Assembly: GCA_963575745.1 (NCBI GenBank)
Contig: CAUYUJ010010393.1
Span: 1 to 28,727, forward strand
From: Prorocentrum cordatum
Taxonomy: Eukaryota > Sar > Dinophyceae > Prorocentrales > Prorocentraceae
Reading direction: 5' to 3'
DNA length: 28,727 bases
Position numbers and translations under genes: made by a program
Shown: in pieces, positions 16,771-24,482 of the stretch
Layout: each line of letters starts with the position of its first letter
How positions within the stretch are numbered: the stretch's first letter is position 1
Notes under the pieces: generated by a model
Told to the model about the DNA's origin: nothing
Database searches by the model: none
The model's input: the letters and a program-made list of their open reading frames with translations, nothing else

Positions 16771-16959
16771 CCCAGAGGTCCGAGGAGGCGATGTCTTCAA
16801 TCCGGCGGTGCTTGTCTTGGATTTCGGCCTCCAGGGCCCGTTCTCGGGGCCGGGGACGATCAAAAGTGGATTTCCGGGACGAAAAGACACCCCCGGGCCA
16901 AAAGGGGTCGGGACTTCTAGGGCCGCGGATTGGAAAAGTCGTATCGGCGGAGGTCTGGG
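16771..16959 (+). mobile_element. Family A short inverted-repeat element, copy 9 (diverged)
   Basis: Spans 189 bp from CCCAGAGGTCCG to CGGAGGTCTGGG. It keeps the core order TTTCGGCCTCCAGGGCCC, GGGACGAAAAG, GGGGTCGGGACTTC, but many positions differ. CA precedes and CA follows, compatible with a 2-bp target duplication or chance. It interrupts a long frame that I therefore do not accept as a gene. Confidence 0.6.
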
Positions 16960-17179
16960 CATGAAGAGGGGGGAGCGGTTGGATGGGAAGGGGGAGTGTT
17001 TCTTCCTCCTCCTCGCCCTTCTCCTTCTCCTGCATCGCTTGTCCTTACAGATCGCTCCTCCCTGTCGCACCCCCAGGCGTGTCGGTAGAGCGGTCCAGGC
17101 GTTACTCCTTGGACCTTTTCCTTCCCCAGCAGCTATGACCCCGAAGCCTGAAGCCTGCGACAGATACAAGGTGGAGCAC

Positions 17180-17420
17180 AGGTCGTTTTCAAAATCGAGC
17201 TCTCGCATCAGCGCCGTGCACAGTCGTCTTAACAGTTTCCAATAGCATCATGGGCGGATGGGGCCGCTTTTAGAATGGAGCTCTCGCCTCGACGCCGCGA
17301 ACATTCGTCTTGCAAGCTGGCAGCCGTTACAAGGATGGAACGCGGGCCGTTTTTTCAAGTCGGAGCTCTTGCCTTGGCGCCGCGCACATTCGTTTCAAGA
17401 GCCTGCAACAAGTACAAGCC
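17180..17420 (+). repeat. 81-85 bp tandem repeat, three units
   Basis: GAGCTCT occurs at 17197, 17278 and 17363, each preceded by a CCGTTTT-like block and followed by CGCCGCGCACATTCGTCTT-like sequence. The units have diverged. Positions 17420-18138 show no supported coding sequence. Confidence 0.75.
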
Positions 17421-18138
17421 TTCGTCTTTCCGAGGCGGATTTATAGACAACCACCGCCTGAAGGATCGCCTCTTCTTGTTTCAGTACGTCCCCGCTCCCA
17501 CCCCCTGGGCCGCGCACGTGCCGCCGGCCATGATTTGCCCCTCCCCCCCCTTCTTGGACGCCCCCCTCTTGGCCGCCCCCGAAAATTCGGCGGCGAGCGA
17601 GGGGAGGAAGCGAGAAGGAGAAGGCCTCCTCAGACGGCGGCGGAACTCCTCAGAAGCCCTCCGGCCTTCCGAGAAGCTTTCTTGTGCCCTCGGGGGAGGC
17701 TTAGGAAACTTCCCAGCAGGCCTGGGGACGTCCCCTTCTCACTTCCCCCCCAGGCCCGCCGCCCATACATGGGAGGTGAAGCACACGACCCCAGAGGGGT
17801 CCTGTAGATCCGCTCGTGGAGCCAGCGGGGGCCCAAAGGATGCCCTGACGAGCCCCCTTCAGGGTTTTTCCTTTGTCACCCCCCGCTATCGGGGGTGGAC
17901 AGACCTCCTACCCTGACACGTCGATTAAGGAATTGGCCGTTTTCTGTTCGCGAGGGGGCGTCGCGGCCGTCATTTTTGCGGGTCCAGGTCCGTCGGTTTC
18001 GCTCCCAAGCCGCTTTCACTACAGGGAGGTTTACTAAAGGGAGGTTTGTCCACCACCGACACTACCACCCGCCCAAAGCATTTCGCCAGGGTGTTACCCC
18101 AGGGTGTGCTTTGCGATCGGCGCCGTTGGGTCGGCTGC

Positions 18139-18284
18139 GCGTAAGAGTGAGCCTTCGCCGGAGTGACTTTCGGTGCGGGCACGCAGGGGTCCCCCCAGGG
18201 CTTGTTGGCGCGCTTGGATTTGGACTCCCGCAGTCCCCTAAAACCGTGCACCAAAGGTCACTCTTGCCTAGTGTCATTCTTGCG
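18139..18284 (+). mobile_element. Family F short inverted-repeat element, copy 1
   Basis: Left arm GCGTAAGAGTGAGCCTTCGC, then GGAGTGACTTTCGGTGC. The right arm reads GTGCACCAAAGGTCACTC, then TTGCCTAGTGTCATTCTTGC, which is the approximate reverse complement over about 38 bp. Related arms lie at 19361 and 19729. Confidence 0.65.
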
Positions 18285-18612
18285 TGTAGTCGAGTGGGCC
18301 TTGCAGGGCACCGCGTTACCCTCGTCGGGCCGCCTCGGGGTGCGGTGGAAAACGCTGCCGAGGTTCTCGCCCGCCTCCCAGGGTGCGGGTTGCAAACCAC
18401 ACCCTTTGCAAACCACGCCCATGGGGGTCGCCGAACCAAACCCGCGACCAGGTCTTCGCCGCGGATCGTTCTTCAATGGTCCCAGGGCCCGAGAACTTCC
18501 TTGGAGTCCAACACGCCGTGGTTCTTTTCCCGACGCCTGCCAGTGGCGGCTCACCATAACCGCGTCGGGCGAGCCGCTCGCGATGCCGCGCAGCACGTCG
18601 CACGGAGCGCAG

Positions 18613-18695
18613 CGAAGGAGTTCGTCATCGGCATGCCGCACAGAGGGCGGCTCAACGTGCTGGTGAACGTGCTGGGCCACCCGACGATCTGCCAG
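18613..18695 (+). pseudogene. Exon-like fragment of 2-oxoglutarate dehydrogenase E1 (OGDH type)
   Basis: The plus strand reads KEFVIGMPHRGRLNVLVNVL, then GHPTICQ. GMPHRGRLNVL is the well-known signature near the thiamine-diphosphate region of the E1 component of 2-oxoglutarate dehydrogenase (also in DHTKD1-type paralogues), a mitochondrial tricarboxylic-acid-cycle enzyme. The trailing ICQ fits the I-F-C-Q ending of the same segment in animal enzymes. Similarity stops at CAG|GGG (18695). On the other side, AG at 18611-18612 could be a splice acceptor, so this may be a single exon of about 28 codons. No other E1 segment (a gene of about 1000 codons) is visible within kilobases, and a family D element follows after 55 bp. 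It is either one exon of a very long intron-rich gene or a captured gene fragment. Confidence 0.6.
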
Positions 18696-18749
18696 GGGAG
18701 GAAGGGGAGGGGCAGAACAAGCACAGTCAGAACTCGTGGCATGGATGTA

Positions 18750-18917
18750 ATTCAGGAGGGAAAAAACACACACACAGACACAATTAATCGTCGATTCCCC
18801 TGAAAATATGTGAAAATATGGGAAGTGGGGGGGAAGACAAAAACCCAGAAAATATGGGAAAATATGGAGGATATTGTTATTTGTGTGTATTTATTTGTGT
18901 GTCCTGGGGCCCCTTCA
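18750..18917 (+). mobile_element. Family D AT-rich interspersed repeat, copy 2
   Basis: Same order as 9572-9735: TTCAGGAGGGAAAAAACACA, AATTAATCGTCGATTCCCC, two AAAATATGGGAAAATAT-type blocks, TTTATTTGTGTGTCC and GGGGCCCCTTCA. There are only scattered substitutions and small indels, so it is a relatively young family. Confidence 0.75.
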
Positions 18918-19098
18918 GTAGTCAGTGTCCAGCGATGCTGCCCCTGCACCCTTTCAAGGCCCTCCAAAGGGGCACTTCGACAAGCCGGGACTCTGGCGCG
19001 CCCGATAGCACTGCAGCCACGCGTCGAAAGACGTCCTCTCCGGGCGGGATCTCCCGAAGTCCCGGTTGGCAGCGTGCTGGTTCTGTGGGCCCCTGGTC

Positions 19099-19288
19099 TC
19101 AGTATCCTTTAAACGATCCCCATCCCCATCCCCATCCCCTTCGAGACCCCCACCAAATTACCACCCCAGTTGGGGATACACCCCTCGAAACCCGAAGGGA
19201 ACGACCTATATCCCCATCTAGGGGGGTAAATCGGCCAGTGGGGTCCAGGCCACGCCACAGGGGATGGGGATCGGTTAAACGATACTCA
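19099..19288 (+). mobile_element. Family C short inverted-repeat element, copy 2
   Basis: Inverted arms of 29 bp with three mismatches: the left runs from TCAGTATCCTTTAAACGATC through CCCATCCCC (19099-19127), and the right ends GGTTAAACGATACTCA (19260-19288). The interior has CCCCAGTTGGGGATACACCC and TATCCCCATCTAGGGGGG. The matching element is 13519-13719. Confidence 0.8.
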
Positions 19289-19360
19289 TGGTCCTTGCCC
19301 CTTCGACCCGTCCCCGTAACATGTTGCCCATGCCTCGCCCCACTGCGTCCTTCGGCCGAA

Positions 19361-19729
19361 CGTAAGAACGGCCTTTCGCCAGAGTGACCCTTGGTGCGGG
19401 GCCTGGGGGCTCCACAGACGGGGCCAATGCAAACTGGGGTCAGTCAGAGCGCCGGGTCTTGCAGGATCCTGCAGGGCCAGGGGCGCACTGACACGTGCTT
19501 GGGCGCAGGATTCGGCAGGGCCTTGCAGGATCTTGCAGGATCCTGCAAGGCCTGCCTGACCCGGGTCTGGATCGACCCGGGTCAGTAGATCCCCGAGGCC
19601 TAACAATATGGCCCCCCGATCTCTGAATGCGGTGCGAAAGCAGCGGCTTGCGCGCCTGGCGGTGTCCCCAAGGGGCACCCCCCATGGGCCGCGCACCAAA
19701 GGCCACTCTTGCCCAGGGTCACTCTTGCC
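19361..19729 (+). mobile_element. Family F inverted-repeat element, copy 2, with internal palindromes
   Basis: Left arm CGTAAGAACGGCCTTTCGCC, then AGAGTGACCCTTGGTGCG; right arm CGCACCAAAGGCCACTCTTG, then CCCAGGGTCACTCTTGCC. The interior holds repeated small palindromes TGCAGGATCCTGCA (two places) and GACCCGGGTC (two places, around 19560-19585). A lone arm fragment CTTGCCCAGGGTCACTCTTC lies at 19904-19923. There is no coding sequence. Confidence 0.6.
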
Positions 19730-19952
19730 CATTCTTTCTTCTGGCATCAGGTTGACTCCTCAGGTGCAGCATCGGCCTTCACCCCCTTCAATTGGGGCTG
19801 CGGATCTGCATCGCCACCTCTCTTCCGACTCTGCTCTTGATGCGAATGGCTCGCGCGTGAGGTAGCACCATGCTGATGGAAATGCTTTCGTGGACGAGAA
19901 AATCTTGCCCAGGGTCACTCTTCATTGTACTTAGCCGAGTCCTCACTGTGAC

Positions 19953-20640
19953 CCCCTCCTCCTCCTCCTCCTCCTCCTCCTCCTCCTCCTCCTCCTCCTC
20001 CTCCTCCCCTCTCCCTCCCCCTCCTCCTCCTCCCTTCTCCTCCTCCTCCTCTCCTCCTCCTCTCCTCCTCCTGCCCCTCCTCCTCCTCCCTTCTCCTCCC
20101 CTCCTCCTCCTCCTCCTCCTCCTCCTGCCCCTCCTCCTCCTCCCTTCTCCTCCTCCTCCTCCGTCCTCCTCCTCCTCCTCTCCTCCTCCCTCCTCCTCCG
20201 CCTCCTCCCCCTCCTCCTCCTCCCTTCTCCTCCCTCCTCCTCCTCCTCCTCCTCCTCCTCCTCCTCCTCCTCCTCCTCCTCCTCCTCTTCCCTCCTCCTC
20301 CGCCTCCTCCTCCTCCTCCTCCTCCTCCTCCGCTCCTCCTCCTCCCCCTCCTCTCCTCCCCTTCTCCTCTCCTCCTCCCTACTCCTCCTCCTCCATGCCC
20401 CTTCTCCTCCTCCCTTCTCCTCCCCCTCCTCCTCCTCCTTCTCCTCCCCTCCTCCTCCTCCTTCTCCTCCTCTCCTCCTCCTCCTCCTCCTCCTCCTCTC
20501 CTCCTCCTCCCCTCCCCCTCCTCCTCCTCCCTTCTCCTCCTCCTCCTCCTCCCTCCTCCTCCTCCTCCTCTTCCTCCTCCTCCTCCTCCTCCTCCTCCTC
20601 CTCATCTCCTCCTCCTCCTCCTCTCCTCCTCCTCCTCCAC
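19953..20640 (+). repeat. Long CCT polypyrimidine array (about 690 bp)
   Basis: The longest triplet array in the window: almost uninterrupted C/T, (CTC)n with CCC, TTC and GCC variants. The long Ser/Pro/Leu and Glu/Arg readings are artefacts. Strand asymmetry and length make unusual DNA structure plausible. Confidence 0.95.
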
Positions 20641-20791
20641 CGAACCCTCGGTGGCCTGCCGCGCTTCTACTCCTCCCTCCTCCCTCCTCGTGGGCTTCAC
20701 CTCCGCCGTCGCGCCACAGGGCGCGCTTCCCTGGGCAGTCCGAGCCCCCCCGCGGCTCCCGTGTTCTAGGGGAGGCCTCGTGGAGTCCGCG

Positions 20792-20995
20792 TGGCGGAGG
20801 AGAGAGGAGGATGAGGAGGAGGAGGACGGAGGAGGAGGAGGAGGAGGAGGGGGAGGAGGAGGAGAGGATGAGTAGGCGGGGAGGAGGAGGAGGATGAGGA
20901 GGAGGAGGAGGAGGAGAGGAGGAGGAAAGAGGAGGAGGTAGGAAAAGGATGAGGAGGAGAGAGGGGAAAGGAGGAGGAGGAGGAGGAGGAGGAGG
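20792..20995 (+). repeat. GGA polypurine array, opposite in sense to the preceding CCT array
   Basis: About 200 bp of GGA/GAG/GAT/GAAAG. It lies about 150 bp after the CCT array, so the two tracts could pair with each other on one strand. The non-repetitive spacer 20641-20791 shows no supported gene, nor does 20996-21800, although CCACTCG(T/A)GGGGGCC words recur around 21650-21790. Confidence 0.9.
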
Positions 20996-21801
20996 CCCGC
21001 GCAGCCGCACGGTTGGCACGAGGGTCAAGAACATGCTCAGCCTTGGAGGGGCACTTGCGATGCCTGTTCATGGGGGCCTCCGGCCGCGACGCTGCAATCC
21101 GCTCTTCCTGGATCTGCACCGCGCAGGGGCCGCATTTGGCCCAGCCTCCTGCTCCTCCTCGCCCCTCCTGTTCCCCTCAACCCTCCTCGTTCTTCTAGTC
21201 CCCGCGAATCCAATCCAAATCTGGTCCGAATCTGGTCCAAATCAGGCCCCAATCGGACGCGCCGGGGGCCACGCAGGCCCCCATGGAACGCACACCAAAG
21301 GCCCTCCTCGATGTTTGGGCCGTCCACCTTGGAGCTCTCGTCGCCTGGGACATCTCCACGGGGCCTGGGGGCTTCGGCGAAGACACCCACGGCAGGCTCG
21401 TGCCGTGTCGACCGGCGGCGACCCTGCCAGCGGCATGCAATTTTGAACGCCGCGGGCGACCCAGAATCGTCCGATGTGGAACGCTGTGGACGTTTCGGAG
21501 GGGGCCGACCGTTCAAGTTTGAGCGATCCCCGCGGTGTCAGGAACCAGCGCCGGGGACGACACGGCGCGAACCTGCCGCCCGTGCCTGTGGACACGTTCC
21601 GACCTGGCCCACAGGAACCGACCTTTGGTGGCTCTCTCGACGGCGGGGCCCACTCGTGGGGGCCTCGGCCCGCCAGGCCACACCCACTCGAGGGGGCCTG
21701 GCCTACGTTCTTGCGAAGGGGGTTGATGCAGTAGGTATTTCCGCAGGGCCGTGCCACTCGTGGGGGCCTTGCTACCCACTCGAGCGGACCTGGCCCACGT
21801 T

Positions 21802-21960
21802 CGAGGGAGGGAGGGAGGGAGGGAGGGAGGGAGCGAGGGAAGGAGGGAGGGAGGGAGGGAGGGGGAGGGTAGGGAGGGAGGGAGGGAAGGGAGGGGGAGG
21901 AGGAGGAGGAGGAGAGTAGGAGAGGAGGAGGGAAGAGGAGTGAGGAGGGAGGGGAGGGAG
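21802..21960 (+). repeat. GGGA/GGA polypurine array
   Basis: (GGGA)n with AAGG, GCGA and AGGA interruptions, then GGA triplets. Strong G-run periodicity could support G-quadruplexes. Confidence 0.9.
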
Positions 21961-22043
21961 TGAGGGGGTTAATGTGCGACGAGGAGGGGATCCGGTATCC
22001 CACTTCATATCATCTCTCTCCTTCTCTTCCTCCTCCTCCTCCT

Positions 22044-22909
22044 GGTTGCCTGGGTTTTGGATTCCTGGTTGCCTGGATTGCGCGGTTTTCGAATTCCTGG
22101 TTGCCTGGATTGCGCGGTTTTCGAATTCCTGGTTGCCTGGGTTTCGGATTCCCCGGCCCCTGGGAATTTTGAAAATTTCGAAATTTTCGAATTTTTCGAA
22201 ATTTTCAAAGTGTTTGGAATTTTCGAAATTTTCGAAAAAAACGAAATTTTCAAACTTCCAAGGGGTTCGGGTTTTCTGGGATCCTGGTCGCGTGGCTTCT
22301 CGGAGGAGGGAGGGAGGAGGAGGAGGAGGAGGAGGAGGAGGAGGAGGAGGAGGAGGACGCCCTCGCAGCGGGCCGTCTTGGGATGATTTTTGGACTTGGC
22401 GTGGAGTGTGGAGTTTTCGGGCAGTGGAATCGCGGACGCCTCTCGAGGAGATCTCAGGGATGTCGGGATTCCTTGCGCGGTTTTCGAATTCCTGGTTGCC
22501 TGGGTTTCGGATTCCCCGGCCCCTGGGAATTTTGAGAATTTCGAAATTTTCGAAATTTTCGAAATTTTCAAAGTGTTTGGAATTTTCGAAATTTTCAAAA
22601 AAACGAAATTTTCAAACTTCCAGGGGTTCGGGTTTTCTGGGATCCTGGTCGCGTGGCTTCTCGGATTCCCCGACCAATTGGAATTTTGAAAATTACAAAA
22701 TTATTGAAATTTTCGAAATTTTCAAAGTGTTTGGAATTTTCGAAATTTTCGAAAAAAATCGAAATTTTCAAAGTTCCAGGGGGTTCTGGTTTTCGGGGAT
22801 CCTGGTCGCGTGGCTTCTCGGAGGAGAGGGGGAGGAGAGGGAGGAGGAGGAGGAGGAGGAGGAGGAGGAGGACGCTCTCGCAGCGGGCCGTCTTGGGATG
22901 ATTTTTGGA
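22044..22909 (+). repeat. GAAATTTTC-rich composite repeat, three units
   Basis: Unit 1 (about 22044-22394) has four GGTTGCCTGG copies, then GGAATTTTGAAAATTTCG runs of GAAATTTTC, then GGGATCCTGGTCGCGTGGC, a GGA array (22305-22356) and a 37-bp tail beginning CGCCCTCGCAGCGGGCCGTC. Unit 2 (about 22475-22664) lacks the array and tail. Unit 3 (22665-22909) has the GAAATTTTC block, a GGA array (22829-22872) and the tail (22873-22909) with one mismatch. The two arrays thus sit at homologous positions. TTTCGAAA-type words are self-complementary. Protein-like Phe/Ser/Lys readings come from the repeat. Confidence 0.85.
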
Positions 22910-23076
22910 GTCTCTTGGGCTGTTTTGGGCAGTTCTTGGCTTCAAAAGGTGAGAATCCGAAAGCCCTTCCAAAACCATGGAAACATAACTCACCTCTCTC
23001 GCCCGAGCTGCAGGACCCGATTTTGCATCTTTGGGCCAATGGTGTAGAGTGTGGAGTTTTCGGCCGAGGCTCCTAT

Positions 23077-23361
23077 GGCCCAGGGTTTTTCACCCCCCCG
23101 CGGCGGCTAAAACGCGCAAGCGCGCACTTTTCGGTAAAAAGTGTTTCGGTGCGTGGCCGAAGTTTTTGATGGTTCTGGAGGTCTCTTGAGGGCTTCCTTG
23201 GGGAGCTCCGAGGGCACTTGGGGCCGTCCTGGGGCGGTATTGAGAGCTCTTGGGTGCATATTGATAGCCATCTTGAACCATATTGGGCTATCTTGCACGA
23301 TCTTGGAGGTCATCTTGGACTCTCTGAGGCCCTCTGGGAGCCATCTTGGGCCATCTTGGGC
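23077..23361 (+). repeat. 285-bp direct repeat, left copy
   Basis: Aligns without gaps to 27181-27465 (constant offset 4104) with about 11 mismatches, roughly 96% identity. It begins GGCCCAGGGTTTTTCACCCC, contains the hairpin CACTTTTCGGTAAAAAGTG, and ends in CCATCTTGGGCCATCTTGGG words. It is in the same orientation as the right copy and brackets the transposase-like gene. No tRNA-like primer site or LTR-type TG...CA ends are visible. Its minus strand is open in both copies, but the product is unlike any family I know. Confidence 0.9.
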
Positions 23362-23469
23362 GCCCTGACCCCTCGCGGCACCCTCCCTCCAGGCCCAGAG
23401 GGGGGGGGGGGGGTAGGGGGGGAACCCCCTCCCCGAAGGGGAAGAAAGGGGGTTTAGCAGAACAGGCTC

Positions 23470-23695
23470 TTTAGACCACTCACGCCCTAAAGGGCTGGTG
23501 GGGTTCACTTGTACTTTTCAGTATAGCAGATCACAACGCGGCGCATCGTATGTCTCATGGCACGGCAGTGCATATCATAGCGTACTGCATCGCCGAGCAG
23601 ACATCGTCACATGCGATATTATGTCATGACATAACACAATATTGACATAGCATTGATTCTGCATTGTCTTTGTGTTGACTTGAACTTGTATTCAG
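23470..23695 (+). promoter_or_regulatory. Lower-GC 5' flank with splice-acceptor-like end
   Basis: Composition changes to AT-richer sequence before the coding-like exon. It includes the perfect palindrome ATGTCATGACAT (23621-23632) and ends TTGACTTGAACTTGTATTCAG. TTCAG at 23691-23695 looks like a 3' splice site, for either a cis-intron or spliced-leader trans-splicing as used in dinoflagellates. No TATA box is assignable. Confidence 0.45.
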
Positions 23696-23993
23696 TCGTG
23701 GCTCGGACCCAGCCTCGCTGGCCTGGCCACAGCCAGCACCGCCCCGCCAGCGCGGCCAAGCCGTGCATGGCTTTTCGCTTCGAGGGGCCCGATGGGCCCT
23801 TCCCGCTGTGCCAGCTGCTGGCGGCACGCCAGGCCATGATTGACGAACCAGACATGGCAGGGACGATCCTGAAGTGTGCCGAGAAGGTCTGGATCGACGT
23901 GCCTGCGTTGCAGGTCTATAAGCCACGCGACTTCGTCTGGGTCGCGAAGCCAGCGCGCGTCAACGCCTGGGAGACGCTGACTAACTTCCACTT
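23696..23993 (+). CDS. Probable upstream exon of the transposase-like gene
   Basis: Open sequence with strongly GC-biased third positions. The first ATG is at 23767 and gives MAFRFEGPDGPFPLCQLLAA, then acidic and hydrophobic sequence, and KPRDFVWVAKPARVNAWETL. I recognise no domain. The start rests on the ATG plus the acceptor TTCAG at 23691-23695. The end is uncertain. Coding character fades near 23990 at a strong branch-point and acceptor arrangement (CTGACTAAC, pyrimidines, TTAG at 24001). An alternative reading is an 88-nt intron from CAG|GTCTAT (23914) to 24001, joining to GACGCAATCCGAATATTC. The following 24002-24480 is AT-richer, then holds a CCT array and short duplications, so it is most likely an intron before the main exon, whose acceptor CCCAG ends at 24488. 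Transcript evidence would settle the joins. An independent gene is possible. Confidence 0.5.
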
Positions 23994-24170
23994 CTCCTTA
24001 GGACGCAATCCGAATATTCCAACCGCTACATTACAGCACTCGGTGTTCAATATTGTTTGGTTTGATGGGCATGGGGCCCCGCGCCAATGGCCCCGTACCT
24101 TTCTAATCACGTTTTTTCTCAACCCTTCTTTGCTTGGGTTCTTGATTTGAATAGAGCATTGTGGTTTCCA

Positions 24171-24275
24171 CTCCTCCTCCTCCTCCTCCCCCTCCTCCTC
24201 CTCCTCCTCCTCCCCTCTCCTCCCTCTCTTCTCTTCCTCCTCTTCCTCATCCCTTCTCTCGTTCCTCCTGCTCGG
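24171..24275 (+). repeat. CCT array within the probable intron
   Basis: About 105 bp of (CTC)n with CCC and TCTT variants. It is followed (24301-24480) by duplicated words: TTTCGCGGGTTCCTG at 24316 and 24451, and CGAGACCTCGCG at about 24366 and 24419. Confidence 0.85.
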
Positions 24276-24482
24276 CTCCCTGTGGGGGTTGCGAACTGTG
24301 CCACTGTCGCCAGTTTCGCGGGTTCCTGGGAGGCCCAGCGGAGTCGGTGAGCACGCAGACTCCGTCGAGACCTCGCGGCTCCCCGGGGGGCTGCGAATTG
24401 CGGGCCACGCAGACCCCGCCGAGACCTCGCGTCTCCCTGCGCGTCGCCACTTTCGCGGGTTCCTGAGCAGTCCTGATTATAA

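Noticed and set aside
16367-17245. 292-codon plus-strand frame
   Set aside because: Interrupted by a family A element and without recognisable domain or consistent codon character.
17895-18608. Upstream part of the frame containing the OGDH-like fragment
   Set aside because: It overlaps a family F element and shows no similarity to the E1 protein; only 18613-18695 is protein-like.
19870-21034. Ser/Pro-rich and Glu/Arg-rich frames of 299 and 363 codons
   Set aside because: Pure products of the CCT and GGA arrays.
21974-23047. Frame with FSKFSKF-type repeats (and its antisense KISKI reading)
   Set aside because: Translation of the GAAATTTTC repeat; not a coiled-coil gene.
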